Source: Streptomyces rubradiris (GTDB lineage Bacteria; Actinomycetota; Actinomycetes; Streptomycetales; Streptomycetaceae). From it: DNA of 64,000 bases. The DNA is taken from contig NZ_BNEA01000015.1 in NCBI RefSeq assembly GCF_016860525.1, positions 2,542,001 through 2,606,000 on the forward strand. Direction: 5' to 3'. Both the position numbers and the translations under genes were made by a program. How positions within the stretch are numbered: the first letter of the stretch is position 1; each line of letters starts with the position of its first letter. Below, one piece after another: positions 50,304-59,628 of the stretch. A model generated the notes under the pieces. The model saw only the letters and a list, made by a program, of their open reading frames with translations. It made no database searches and was not told the origin of the DNA.

Positions 50304-51527
50304 TCACTTCACCGCGCTGCCCGCCGTCCAGTCCTTCCAGTCCATGTTCCAGCCGCCGAGGCCGTTGTCCGGGGCGACCGTCTTGTCCTTGCTGTTGACG
50401 ACCTCGATGACGTCGCCGACGAGGCTGCGGTCGAAGAACCAGCCCGCCGGGGTGTCCGAACCGCCGCCCTTGACGTCCCTGAGACCGACGCAGCCGTGGC
50501 TGACGTTGGCCGTCCCGGGGGCGTCCGTGGCCCAGTAGTTGCCGTGCAGGAAGGTGCCGGAGTCGGTGAGCTTCATGGCGTGCGGGACGTCGGGGATGTC
50601 GTACTCGCCGCCGAAGCCGACCGTGCGGCTGTTCATGCGGGTGACCTCCAGCATGTCCATCACCACCATCTTGCCGTTGTAGGTGGGGTGTTTGGGGGCG
50701 CCCGCGGTGATGGGGACGGTGGCCAGCAGCGCTCCGTCGCGCCGCACCTCCATCATGTGCCGGGCCGCGTCGACCAGCGAGACCTGGCCGCGGCCGACGG
50801 TGAAGGTCACCGACTTGTCCTGGAGGCCGTACACGCCCCGCGCGCCCTCCACGTCCCGCAGGCCGAGGTCCACGGTGACCTCGGTGCCGGGCTTCCAGTA
50901 CCGCTCCGGGCGGAAGTCAAGGCGGTCCTTGCCGAACCAGTGCGGGCGGATCTCGACGGGCGGCCGGGCGGTGACCTTCACGGCGCGCTCGACGGCGGCC
51001 CGGTCGGCGATCTCCCGGCTGAAGGAGAGCGAGACGATCATCCCGGTGCCGACGGTGGCGCGGTTCTCCGGGGTGACGTAGGCGATGAACCGTTCGCCGG
51101 GGACGTAGGTGGTGAAGGTGGTGTGCCGGGCCGAGCGGCGGCCCCGGGGGTCCAGCGCCACCACGTCGACGGTGTACCGGGCGGCGAGCGCCAGCCGTTC
51201 CTCGTCGGGGCGCCAGGTCAGCCCGTCGGCGCCGATCCGCCCGGGGACCGGCGACACCCGCGCGTCCTGCTCCTTGACGACGGTCACCTTCTCCAGGCGC
51301 CCGCCGGGCACCCGGATCCGCAGCCGCTCGTCCGGGCGTACGGCCCGGCTCCCGTCGTCGGGGGTCACCCGGATGACGTCCTCGGGGGCCGGGGAGTCCC
51401 CCCGTGCCCCGCCCATGCCCAGTGGTCCCGGGCCGTCGACGGAGCAGCCCGCGAGCAGCCCCGCCCATGTCAGTACGGCGGCCAGCGCGGCCCCCGCGCG
51501 CCGTGCGCGTCCAGTTGCGTGCCTCAC
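50304..51527 (-). CDS. Lipoprotein L,D-transpeptidase, paralogue
   Basis: 407 residues from GTG 51527 (MRHATGRARRAGAALAAVL) with lipobox LLAGCS. Same two Ig-like domains and YkuD catalytic domain; active-site region NVSHGCVGLRDVKG. Shares long conserved stretches with the neighbouring paralogue (RPERYWKPGT, TVDLGL, APDNGLGGWNMDW), consistent with tandem duplication. The two enzymes may have split roles in 3-3 cross-linking. Confidence 0.94.
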   Translation of the reverse strand: MRHATGRARRAGAALAAVLTWAGLLAGCSVDGPGPLGMGGARGDSPAPEDVIRVTPDDGSRAVRPDERLRIRVPGGRLEKVTVVKEQDARVSPVPGRIGADGLTWRPDEERLALAARYTVDVVALDPRGRRSARHTTFTTYVPGERFIAYVTPENRATVGTGMIVSLSFSREIADRAAVERAVKVTARPPVEIRPHWFGKDRLDFRPERYWKPGTEVTVDLGLRDVEGARGVYGLQDKSVTFTVGRGQVSLVDAARHMMEVRRDGALLATVPITAGAPKHPTYNGKMVVMDMLEVTRMNSRTVGFGGEYDIPDVPHAMKLTDSGTFLHGNYWATDAPGTANVSHGCVGLRDVKGGGSDTPAGWFFDRSLVGDVIEVVNSKDKTVAPDNGLGGWNMDWKDWTAGSAVK

Positions 51528-51690
51528 ACGGGTCTCAACGACCGGGCACGCCCCGGGGAAACGTGAGTGCGAGCCACCCGCTGGGCAGAACAGAGGGAAG
51601 GACGACCACGCCGGGGAGCCGCGCACGCGAGCGGGCGCCCCGGCGCCCGCGTCGGAGCCACGGACGAGCCGCCGGGAAGAGGGGCCGACA

Positions 51691-53934
<2,244 letters not shown>

Positions 53935-54042
53935 GCCGGTACGGCGGCGGCTCTGTGACGGCGGCAGGCGCTGTGCCCTGACGGTGTGCCCGAGCCGGTC
54001 AGGGGCGTGTGTGACACTGCGCGGGGCCTGTGTGCCGGCTGT

Positions 54043-54060
54043 GCGTGACGCGGATCACGC
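54043..54060. promoter_or_regulatory. CRP-like palindrome upstream of the ECF sigma gene
   Basis: GCGTGACGCGGATCACGC, a perfect 6+6 inverted repeat around a 6-bp centre, 78 bp before the sigma-factor start. It fits the GTGA-N6-TCAC pattern of CRP-family sites. Confidence 0.55.
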
Positions 54061-54137
54061 CCGTCGAGTGCAGCGCGGACCCGGGTCCAGGGCCTTTCTC
54101 CTGGTGTAGACAGCCGGCGAGAACGGGGACCGTGGGG

Positions 54138-54644
54138 ATGGAGCAGGCCAGGGCCGGTGAGTACGACGCGTTCGTGGCGGCCCGCTGGTCGGTGTTGTTC
54201 CATCTGGCCCGTCTGCTCACCGGGGGCGACCGGCACCGGGCCGAGGACCTGTTGCAGGAGTCCTTGGTCAAGCTGTGGTTCGTCTGGCCGAAGGTCGCCG
54301 ACGAGGCGCCGGAGGCCTACGTGCGCAAGGTGCTCGCGCGGGCCGCGGCCCGCTCGGCCCGCCGCCGCTGGTGGGGCGAGCGCCCCGTGGAGGAGCTGCC
54401 GGAGACGGCGGCGGCCGGAGACCTGTCGGCGACCGTCGCCGAACGGTCCCGGCTGGAGACGGCGCTCGCCCAGCTGACCCCGCGCCAGCGGGCCGCCGTG
54501 GTGCTGCGCTACTACCAGGACCTGCCCGACCGGCAGGTCGCCGAGGCCCTGGGCTGCCCGGTGGGCACGGCCCGGTCCCACGCCGCGCGCGGAGTGGCCC
54601 GGCTGCGCCGGCTGCTGGCCGACGTCATCGAGCCGGTGGGGTGA
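54138..54644 (+). CDS. SigE-family ECF RNA polymerase sigma factor
   Basis: 168 residues from ATG 54138 (MEQARAGEYDAFVAARW); a GTG two codons upstream is possible. Region 2 (ARLLTGGDRHRAEDLLQESLVKLWFVW) and region 4 (LTPRQRAAVVLRYYQDLPDRQVAEALGCPVGTARSHAARGVARLR) are intact. It is of the short, anti-sigma-light group often called SigE family. Followed after 9 bp by a TM protein gene that may be its regulator. Confidence 0.93.
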   Translation: MEQARAGEYDAFVAARWSVLFHLARLLTGGDRHRAEDLLQESLVKLWFVWPKVADEAPEAYVRKVLARAAARSARRRWWGERPVEELPETAAAGDLSATVAERSRLETALAQLTPRQRAAVVLRYYQDLPDRQVAEALGCPVGTARSHAARGVARLRRLLADVIEPVG

Positions 54645-54653
54645 GGAAGAAGC

Positions 54654-55127
54654 ATGGACCACTTCGAGCGGCGGCTGGCCGGGCTGCTGCGGCAGGACCC
54701 GGAGCCGGTGCCCTTCGAGCCCCGGCACCGGGAGGCGTTGCGCGCCGGGGTGCGGGCCCGGCGCCGGGCGCGCGCGACGCGCCGGGCCGCCGGGGGTGTG
54801 CTGGCCGGCGCCGGGCTCGGCCTGGTGCTGGTGCTGTGGCCGCACGGCCCCACCGACGACCGCCCGGCCGCGCCGCCGCGGCCGGCGACCAGTCCGGCAC
54901 CGACGCCGACACCGACACCCACCTCGACCGCGACGCCGGCCCCCGGTGCCTCGGTGTCCGAGCCGCCGCCCCGGTCACCGGACCACACGCCGTCCACGCC
55001 GACCACGGCGACCGTGACGCCGACGGACGGCGTCGGCTCCACGACCCCGGAGGACACCTGGAGCACTTTCCGCACGCCCACGGCCACGACCACCCACCGG
55101 CCGCCGTTCGCCACGGACGCCGGCTAG
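54654..55127 (+). CDS. Single-pass membrane protein, probable sigma-factor partner
   Basis: 157 residues: a basic cytoplasmic part of about 45 residues (FEPRHREALRAGVRARRRARATRR), one TM helix (GGVLAGAGLGLVLVLW, about 46-61), and an outside tail rich in Pro, Thr and Ser. No zinc-binding anti-sigma motif (HxxxCxxC) is present. Position directly after the sigma gene suggests control or sensing for it. Confidence 0.7.
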   Translation: MDHFERRLAGLLRQDPEPVPFEPRHREALRAGVRARRRARATRRAAGGVLAGAGLGLVLVLWPHGPTDDRPAAPPRPATSPAPTPTPTPTSTATPAPGASVSEPPPRSPDHTPSTPTTATVTPTDGVGSTTPEDTWSTFRTPTATTTHRPPFATDAG

Positions 55128-55195
55128 CCCTCGACCCGCCGCCCGCCCCGGTGTGCCCCGGCACACCCGACCGATCAGAGACAAACGGGGTTCAT

Positions 55196-56029
55196 GTGAC
55201 GCACATCCGACCCAGCCGGCCGAGCCGGCAGTCCGCCGGCGCGCCGGCCTTCCGCCGGATACCCCGGCCCGCCCCGCTGCCGGCGGCCCACGAGGCGGCC
55301 GAGCCGGTCGTGGACGTGGCCGTGCCGGTCTACAACGAGGAGAAGGACCTGGAGCCCAACGTCCGGCGGCTGCACACGCACCTGCGGGACACCTTCCCCT
55401 ATCCGTTCCGGATCACCATCGCCGACAACGCGAGCACCGACGGCACCCCGGACATCGCCGCCCGGCTGGCCGCCGAACTGGCCGAGGTGACCTCGCTGCG
55501 GCTGCCGGAGAAGGGCCGGGGCCGGGCCCTGCGGGCCGCCTGGTCCGGCTCCCGGGCGCCCGTGCTGGCGTACCTCGACGTGGACCTGTCCACCGGGCTG
55601 GCGGCGCTGCTGCCGCTGGTCGCCCCGCTGATCTCGGGCCACTCCGACCTGGCGATCGGCACCCGGCTGGCGCCGGGGTCTCGGGTGGTGCGCGGGACCA
55701 AGCGCGAGGTCATCTCCCGCTGCTACAACGTCCTGCTGCGCTGCACGCTCGCCGTGGGCTTCTCCGACGCCCAGTGCGGTTTCAAGGCGGTGCGGCGCGA
55801 GACGGCCGAGCGGCTGCTGCCGCTGGTGCGGGACGGCGAGTGGTTCTTCGACACCGAGCTGCTGGTGCTCGCCGAGCGGGCGGGCCTGAGGATCCACGAG
55901 GTGCCGGTGGACTGGGTCGACGACCCGGACAGCAGCGTGGACCTGGTCGCCACCGCGCTGGCGGACCTGCGCGGGATCGTCCGGATGCGGCGCACCCTGG
56001 CCCGCCGCCCGGGGCCGGTGGCCCGGTGA
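55196..56029 (+). CDS. GT2 family glycosyltransferase, polyprenyl-phosphate sugar synthase-like
   Basis: 277 residues from GTG 55196. DPM1-like GT-A domain: VDVAVPVYNEEKDLEPNVRRL, ITIADNASTDGTPDIA, and the metal-binding YLDVDLSTGL, then DAQCGFKAVRRET and EWFFDTELLVLAE. It lacks TM helices, so it is a soluble enzyme of the dolichol/polyprenyl phosphate mannose (or glucose) synthase kind. The stop overlaps the next start (GTGA), tying it to the membrane glycosyltransferase that could use its lipid-linked product. Confidence 0.9.
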   Translation: MTHIRPSRPSRQSAGAPAFRRIPRPAPLPAAHEAAEPVVDVAVPVYNEEKDLEPNVRRLHTHLRDTFPYPFRITIADNASTDGTPDIAARLAAELAEVTSLRLPEKGRGRALRAAWSGSRAPVLAYLDVDLSTGLAALLPLVAPLISGHSDLAIGTRLAPGSRVVRGTKREVISRCYNVLLRCTLAVGFSDAQCGFKAVRRETAERLLPLVRDGEWFFDTELLVLAERAGLRIHEVPVDWVDDPDSSVDLVATALADLRGIVRMRRTLARRPGPVAR

Positions 56030-57264
56030 CCGCGACCCTGCCCGGCATAGGAAGGCCGGACACCGAGGCCGCGCCGCACTCCCGGCTGCGGGCCGCCGCC
56101 CGCCGCCACGGCCCGGTCCTCGCCCTGTTCGGCACCCTGAAGCTGGCCGGCTTCTGCTCCTTCATGTACCTGCTGTCCTCCACCGGGGACTACCGCACGA
56201 AGCACCCCCGGTTCGGCGGTGGCGCGCACGCCTGGGACGTGCTGGCCACCTGGGACGGCTGGTGGTACCAGCAGATCGCGCTGCACGGCTACGACCCGAA
56301 GCTCGTCCCGGTCCCGGGCGCCACCGGCCTGATCACGCTGGAGGGCAACTCGGCGGCGTTCTTCCCGCTCTACCCGGCGCTGATGCGGCTGACCTCGGCG
56401 GTCACCGGCCTCGGCTCCTACGGCGCCGGGCTGCTGGTCTCCATCGTGGCCTCCTTCGCCGCCGCCCTCGGCATCTACGCGGTCGCCGAGCGGTTCGGCG
56501 GCCGGCGGGCCGGGCTCGCGGCGGCCGGGCTGTGGGCGGTGTGGCCGGGCTCGGGCGTGGAGTGGGCGGTCTACTCCGACTCCCTGTACGTGGCCCTGGC
56601 GGCCTGGGCCTGCCATGCCGTGCTCACCCGGCGCTGGCTCACCGCCGGGGTGCTCACCTTCGCGGCCGGGCTGAACCGGCCCACCGCCGGCGCGCTGATC
56701 GCCGCGCTCTGCGTGTCCGCGCTGCTGTCCCTGCGCCGCCGGGAGGACGGGGTGCTGCGCCCGGTGCTGGCCATGGCCCTGGCCCCGCTCGGGCTCCTCG
56801 GCTATCTGCTGTGGGTCGGCAACCGCATGGGCGACCTGGGCGGCTACTTCAAGCTCCAGTCGGGCGCCTGGGCACACAGCTTCGACTACGGCAAGCAGAC
56901 CCTGGACGTGCTGACGTCCGTGCCCGTCGGCAAGTTCGACTACCTCTTCGCGTACCCGTTCACGGACGTCATCTCGGTCGGCGTCATCCTGCTGGTGTGC
57001 GCGCTGCTGCCGCTGCTGCTGCGGCTGCGCCCGCCGGCGGTGCTGGTCCTGTACACCGTGATCACGCTGGCCCTGGTCCTCGGCAGCCAGCAGATCGTCG
57101 CCAACATCTCCCGCTATCTGCTGCCCTGCTTCCCGCTGTTCGTGCCGCTCGCGGTCGCGCTGCGCCGGCTGAGCCTGCCGGTGCTGTGCACGCTGCTGGG
57201 GATCGCGGCGCTGGCCTCCGGCTCGTACGCCGGTTACGCCCTGTTCGAGCTGGGGGTGCCGTGA
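56026..57264 (+). CDS. Membrane glycosyltransferase, mannosyltransferase PIG-V-like
   Basis: 412 residues from GTG 56026. About nine to ten TM helices; the first extracytoplasmic loop holds WDVLATWDGWWYQQIALHGYD, with Asp residues as in GT-C catalytic loops, then EGNSAAFFPLYPALMR. Resembles PIG-V-type mannosyltransferases that use polyprenyl-P-sugar. Acceptor unknown; protein O-mannosylation or cell-wall glycans are the usual options. Confidence 0.88.
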   Translation: MTATLPGIGRPDTEAAPHSRLRAAARRHGPVLALFGTLKLAGFCSFMYLLSSTGDYRTKHPRFGGGAHAWDVLATWDGWWYQQIALHGYDPKLVPVPGATGLITLEGNSAAFFPLYPALMRLTSAVTGLGSYGAGLLVSIVASFAAALGIYAVAERFGGRRAGLAAAGLWAVWPGSGVEWAVYSDSLYVALAAWACHAVLTRRWLTAGVLTFAAGLNRPTAGALIAALCVSALLSLRRREDGVLRPVLAMALAPLGLLGYLLWVGNRMGDLGGYFKLQSGAWAHSFDYGKQTLDVLTSVPVGKFDYLFAYPFTDVISVGVILLVCALLPLLLRLRPPAVLVLYTVITLALVLGSQQIVANISRYLLPCFPLFVPLAVALRRLSLPVLCTLLGIAALASGSYAGYALFELGVP

Positions 57265-57275
57265 TCCCGCCTGCC

Positions 57276-57317
57276 GGACGGTGTCTTGACGGCGGATGCG
57301 GGTTCCTGGCACCGTCC
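57276..57317 (+). terminator. Inverted repeat after the membrane glycosyltransferase gene
   Basis: GGACGGTG (57276-57283) and CACCGTCC (57310-57317), perfect 8-bp arms 26 bp apart, just after the stop and before the sulfatase leader. Could be a terminator or an operator for the sulfatase leader. Confidence 0.4.
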
Positions 57318-57324
57318 TGTGATC

Positions 57325-57420
57325 ATGAGGCCTGCCACGGAACACACGTACGCGCGCATCGCGCTCGTGGCACGGCGGCATGTGGATCTGTGCCGGCAGT
57401 CCAGCGCCCTGTGTCGCTGA
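57325..57420 (+). CDS. Sulfatase-gene leader peptide with Cys codons
   Basis: 31 codons from ATG 57325, ending RRHVDLCRQSSALCR and a TGA. The C-terminal half matches a known group of Streptomyces putative leader peptides (RRHVDL..R..SA.C pattern, remembered) placed before sulfur-metabolism genes. Cys codons at positions 23 (TGC) and 30 (TGT), the second one codon from the end, fit sensing of Cys-tRNA supply. The next gene is a sulfatase. Confidence 0.78.
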   Translation: MRPATEHTYARIALVARRHVDLCRQSSALCR

Positions 57421-57460
57421 CCCGCACCCTCGTTCCCCTTCTCCTTCCCTCCTTCACCCC

Positions 57461-57485
57461 GCCGTGCCCCGTCACGGGGCACGGC
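57461..57485 (+). terminator. Hairpin between the Cys leader and the sulfatase start
   Basis: Perfect 11-bp arms GCCGTGCCCCG/CGGGGCACGGC (57461-57471, 57475-57485) with a TCA loop. It starts 41 bases after the leader stop and ends 17 bases before the sulfatase ATG, close to the ribosome site GAGGA. May terminate transcription or block translation. Confidence 0.75.
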
Positions 57486-57502
57486 CGTTTCGAGGATCCC
57501 GC

Positions 57503-58915
57503 ATGTCCGACATGTCCCGCCGTGCCTTCGGCGGTCTGCTCGGCGGCGGCGCGGTCTCCACCGTCACCGGTGCCGCGTCGCCCGCCCAGGCCGCCCCCGC
57601 CGAACGCCCCTTCCGCTCCCGCCCCGCCGCCGCTGCCGGGTCCCGCCCCAACTTCCTGGTCATCCTCGGTGACGACCTGGGCTGGGCCGACCTCTCCGCG
57701 TACGGCGCACCGCACATCAAGACCCCGAACCTGGACCGGCTGGCCCGCCAGGGGGTGCGCTTCACCGACGCCTACTCCGGCTCGGCGACCTGCTCGCCGA
57801 CCCGCTTCAGCCTCTACACCGGCCGCTACCCGGGCCGTACCGAGGGCGGCCTGGCCGAACCGGTGGCCGACCGGTCCCAGGGCCTGGACCCGGGCCATCC
57901 CACGCTCGCCTCCCTGCTGAAGAAGGCCGGCTACGACACGGCCCTGATCGGCAAGTGGCACTGCGGCTGGCTGCCCGACTACAGCCCCACCAAGTCCGGC
58001 TGGGACGAGTTCTTCGGCAACTTCGGCGGGGTCCTGGAGTACTTCTCCAAGCTGGGCCAGCTCGGCGACTACGACCTGTACGAGGGCGACGCCGAGTACC
58101 ACGACCTGCGCTACTACACCACCGTGCTGACCGAGCGGGCCGTCGAGTACGTCGGCCGCGGACACCGCCGGCCCTGGCTGCTCAACCTCAACTTCACCAC
58201 CCCGCACTGGCCCTGGCTGGCCGAGGGCGACGCGGCGACCGGCGCCGAGATCGCCGCTCGGGTCCGGGCGGCGACGACACCGGCCCAGGCCACGGCGGCC
58301 CTGGGGCACCGGGACGGGGGCTCGGTCGCCAAGTACACCGAGATGGTGCAGAGCCTGGACGCGGCCGTCGGCGAGGTGCTGGCCGCGCTGCGCCGCTCCG
58401 GGCAGGAGGAGAACACGCTGGTGCTGTTCGCCAGCGACAACGGCGGTGAGCGCTGGTCGTACCAGTGGCCGCTGAGCGGGCAGAAGGCCGGTCTCCAGGA
58501 GGGCGGCATCCGGGTGCCGGCCATCCTGCGCTGGCCGGCCCGGATCGACGGCCACCAGGTCAGCCACGAACCGAACTTCTCCCCCGACTGGACCGCGACC
58601 CTGCTGGAACTCGGCGGCGCCCGCCCCGACCCGGCGCATCCGCTGGACGGCACCAGCCTCGCGGGCTACCTGCTGCGCGGCGAACGCCTGCCCGAACGCG
58701 ACCTGTTCTGGCGGGTCCGGGGCAACCGGGCGCTGCGCCGGGGTGACTGGAAGTACTACCAGGACACCACCGGCACCGACCACCTCTACGACCTCGCCAC
58801 CGACCTGCGCGAACAGGCCGACCTGGCCGCCGCCCGTCCGGAACTGCTGGCCGAGCTGAAGGGGGCGTGGGAGGACATAGCACGGGGGCTGCTGCCGTAC
58901 ACCGCCGGCTCCTGA
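57503..58915 (+). CDS. Tat-exported sulfatase, FGly type
   Basis: 470 residues from ATG 57503 (MSDMSRRAFGGLLGGGAV), a twin-arginine signal. Sulfatase fold: metal-binding VILGDDLGWADLS and Cys97 in TCSPTRFSLYTGRYPGR, the CxPxR motif converted to formylglycine. IGKWHCG and SDNGGERW supply other active-site residues. Requires the formylglycine-generating enzyme encoded elsewhere. Releases sulfate from sulfate esters outside the cell; a Cys leader in front suggests induction on sulfur starvation. Confidence 0.93.
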   Translation: MSDMSRRAFGGLLGGGAVSTVTGAASPAQAAPAERPFRSRPAAAAGSRPNFLVILGDDLGWADLSAYGAPHIKTPNLDRLARQGVRFTDAYSGSATCSPTRFSLYTGRYPGRTEGGLAEPVADRSQGLDPGHPTLASLLKKAGYDTALIGKWHCGWLPDYSPTKSGWDEFFGNFGGVLEYFSKLGQLGDYDLYEGDAEYHDLRYYTTVLTERAVEYVGRGHRRPWLLNLNFTTPHWPWLAEGDAATGAEIAARVRAATTPAQATAALGHRDGGSVAKYTEMVQSLDAAVGEVLAALRRSGQEENTLVLFASDNGGERWSYQWPLSGQKAGLQEGGIRVPAILRWPARIDGHQVSHEPNFSPDWTATLLELGGARPDPAHPLDGTSLAGYLLRGERLPERDLFWRVRGNRALRRGDWKYYQDTTGTDHLYDLATDLREQADLAAARPELLAELKGAWEDIARGLLPYTAGS

Positions 58916-59046
58916 CCGGCACACCCGGGGCCGGGACGCGGAGTTCACGCCCGAGGGACCATCCGCCGGGCCGGACGGGCGGAAGCGGCTGGGACTCCGC
59001 CGACTCCTCGCACTGGCCCGCGGGTTGCGCGGGCTACCGTGACCGG

Positions 59047-59607
59047 ATGATCATTCCTGAAGAAGTGCTGCCCGGCGGGACCCGGTTGCGGCTCGTCTCC
59101 CTCGACGACGCGGAGGCACTGCATCGCGCGTATACCGCGAACCGGGACCACCTGGCTCCGTGGGAACCCCGCCGCCCGGAGAGTTTCTTCACGGTCGAAG
59201 GCCAGGCCGCACGCATCCGTGAGCAACTGAAGCAGTTCGCGGAACAGCGTGCGGTGCCCTGGGTCCTCGAGAGCGACGGCGCCGTCATCGGCACGATCAC
59301 CCTCTCGGGAATGGCGTTCGGGCCCTTCTGCAGCGCCCATCTGGGGTATTGGGTGGCCGCCGACCAGCAGAACCGGGGGCTGGCCGGTGCCGGAGTGGCG
59401 AGCGTCTGCCGCGCGGCCCGCGACATCATCGGCCTGCACCGCATCGAGGCCACCACGCTCCCCGACAACGCGCCGTCACAACGCGTGCTGAGCAAGAACG
59501 GTTTCGAGCCGATCGGCATGGCCCCGCGCTACCTGCACATCGACGGGGAATGGCGGGACCACCGTCTTTTCCAGAGGATTCTGCACGACGGCCCACCGTC
59601 GAACTGA
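59047..59607 (+). CDS. GNAT acetyltransferase, RimJ/RimL-like
   Basis: 186 residues from ATG 59047 (MIIPEEVLPGGTRLRLVSLDDAEAL). Acetyl-CoA-binding motif A is LGYWVAADQQNRGLAGAGV, followed by LHRIEATTLPDNAPSQRVLSKNGFEPIGMAPRYL, the usual C-terminal part. Probably acetylates a protein N-terminus or a small amine. Lies between the sulfatase gene and the convergent ABC exporter genes. Confidence 0.92.
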   Translation: MIIPEEVLPGGTRLRLVSLDDAEALHRAYTANRDHLAPWEPRRPESFFTVEGQAARIREQLKQFAEQRAVPWVLESDGAVIGTITLSGMAFGPFCSAHLGYWVAADQQNRGLAGAGVASVCRAARDIIGLHRIEATTLPDNAPSQRVLSKNGFEPIGMAPRYLHIDGEWRDHRLFQRILHDGPPSN

Positions 59608-59628
59608 CGCGTGCGGGCCGCCGGCCGG

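Noticed and set aside
51109..51690. In-frame upstream extension of glgX
   Set aside because: It runs antisense over the L,D-transpeptidase gene and lacks similarity to GlgX; a good ribosome site precedes the GTG at 51691.
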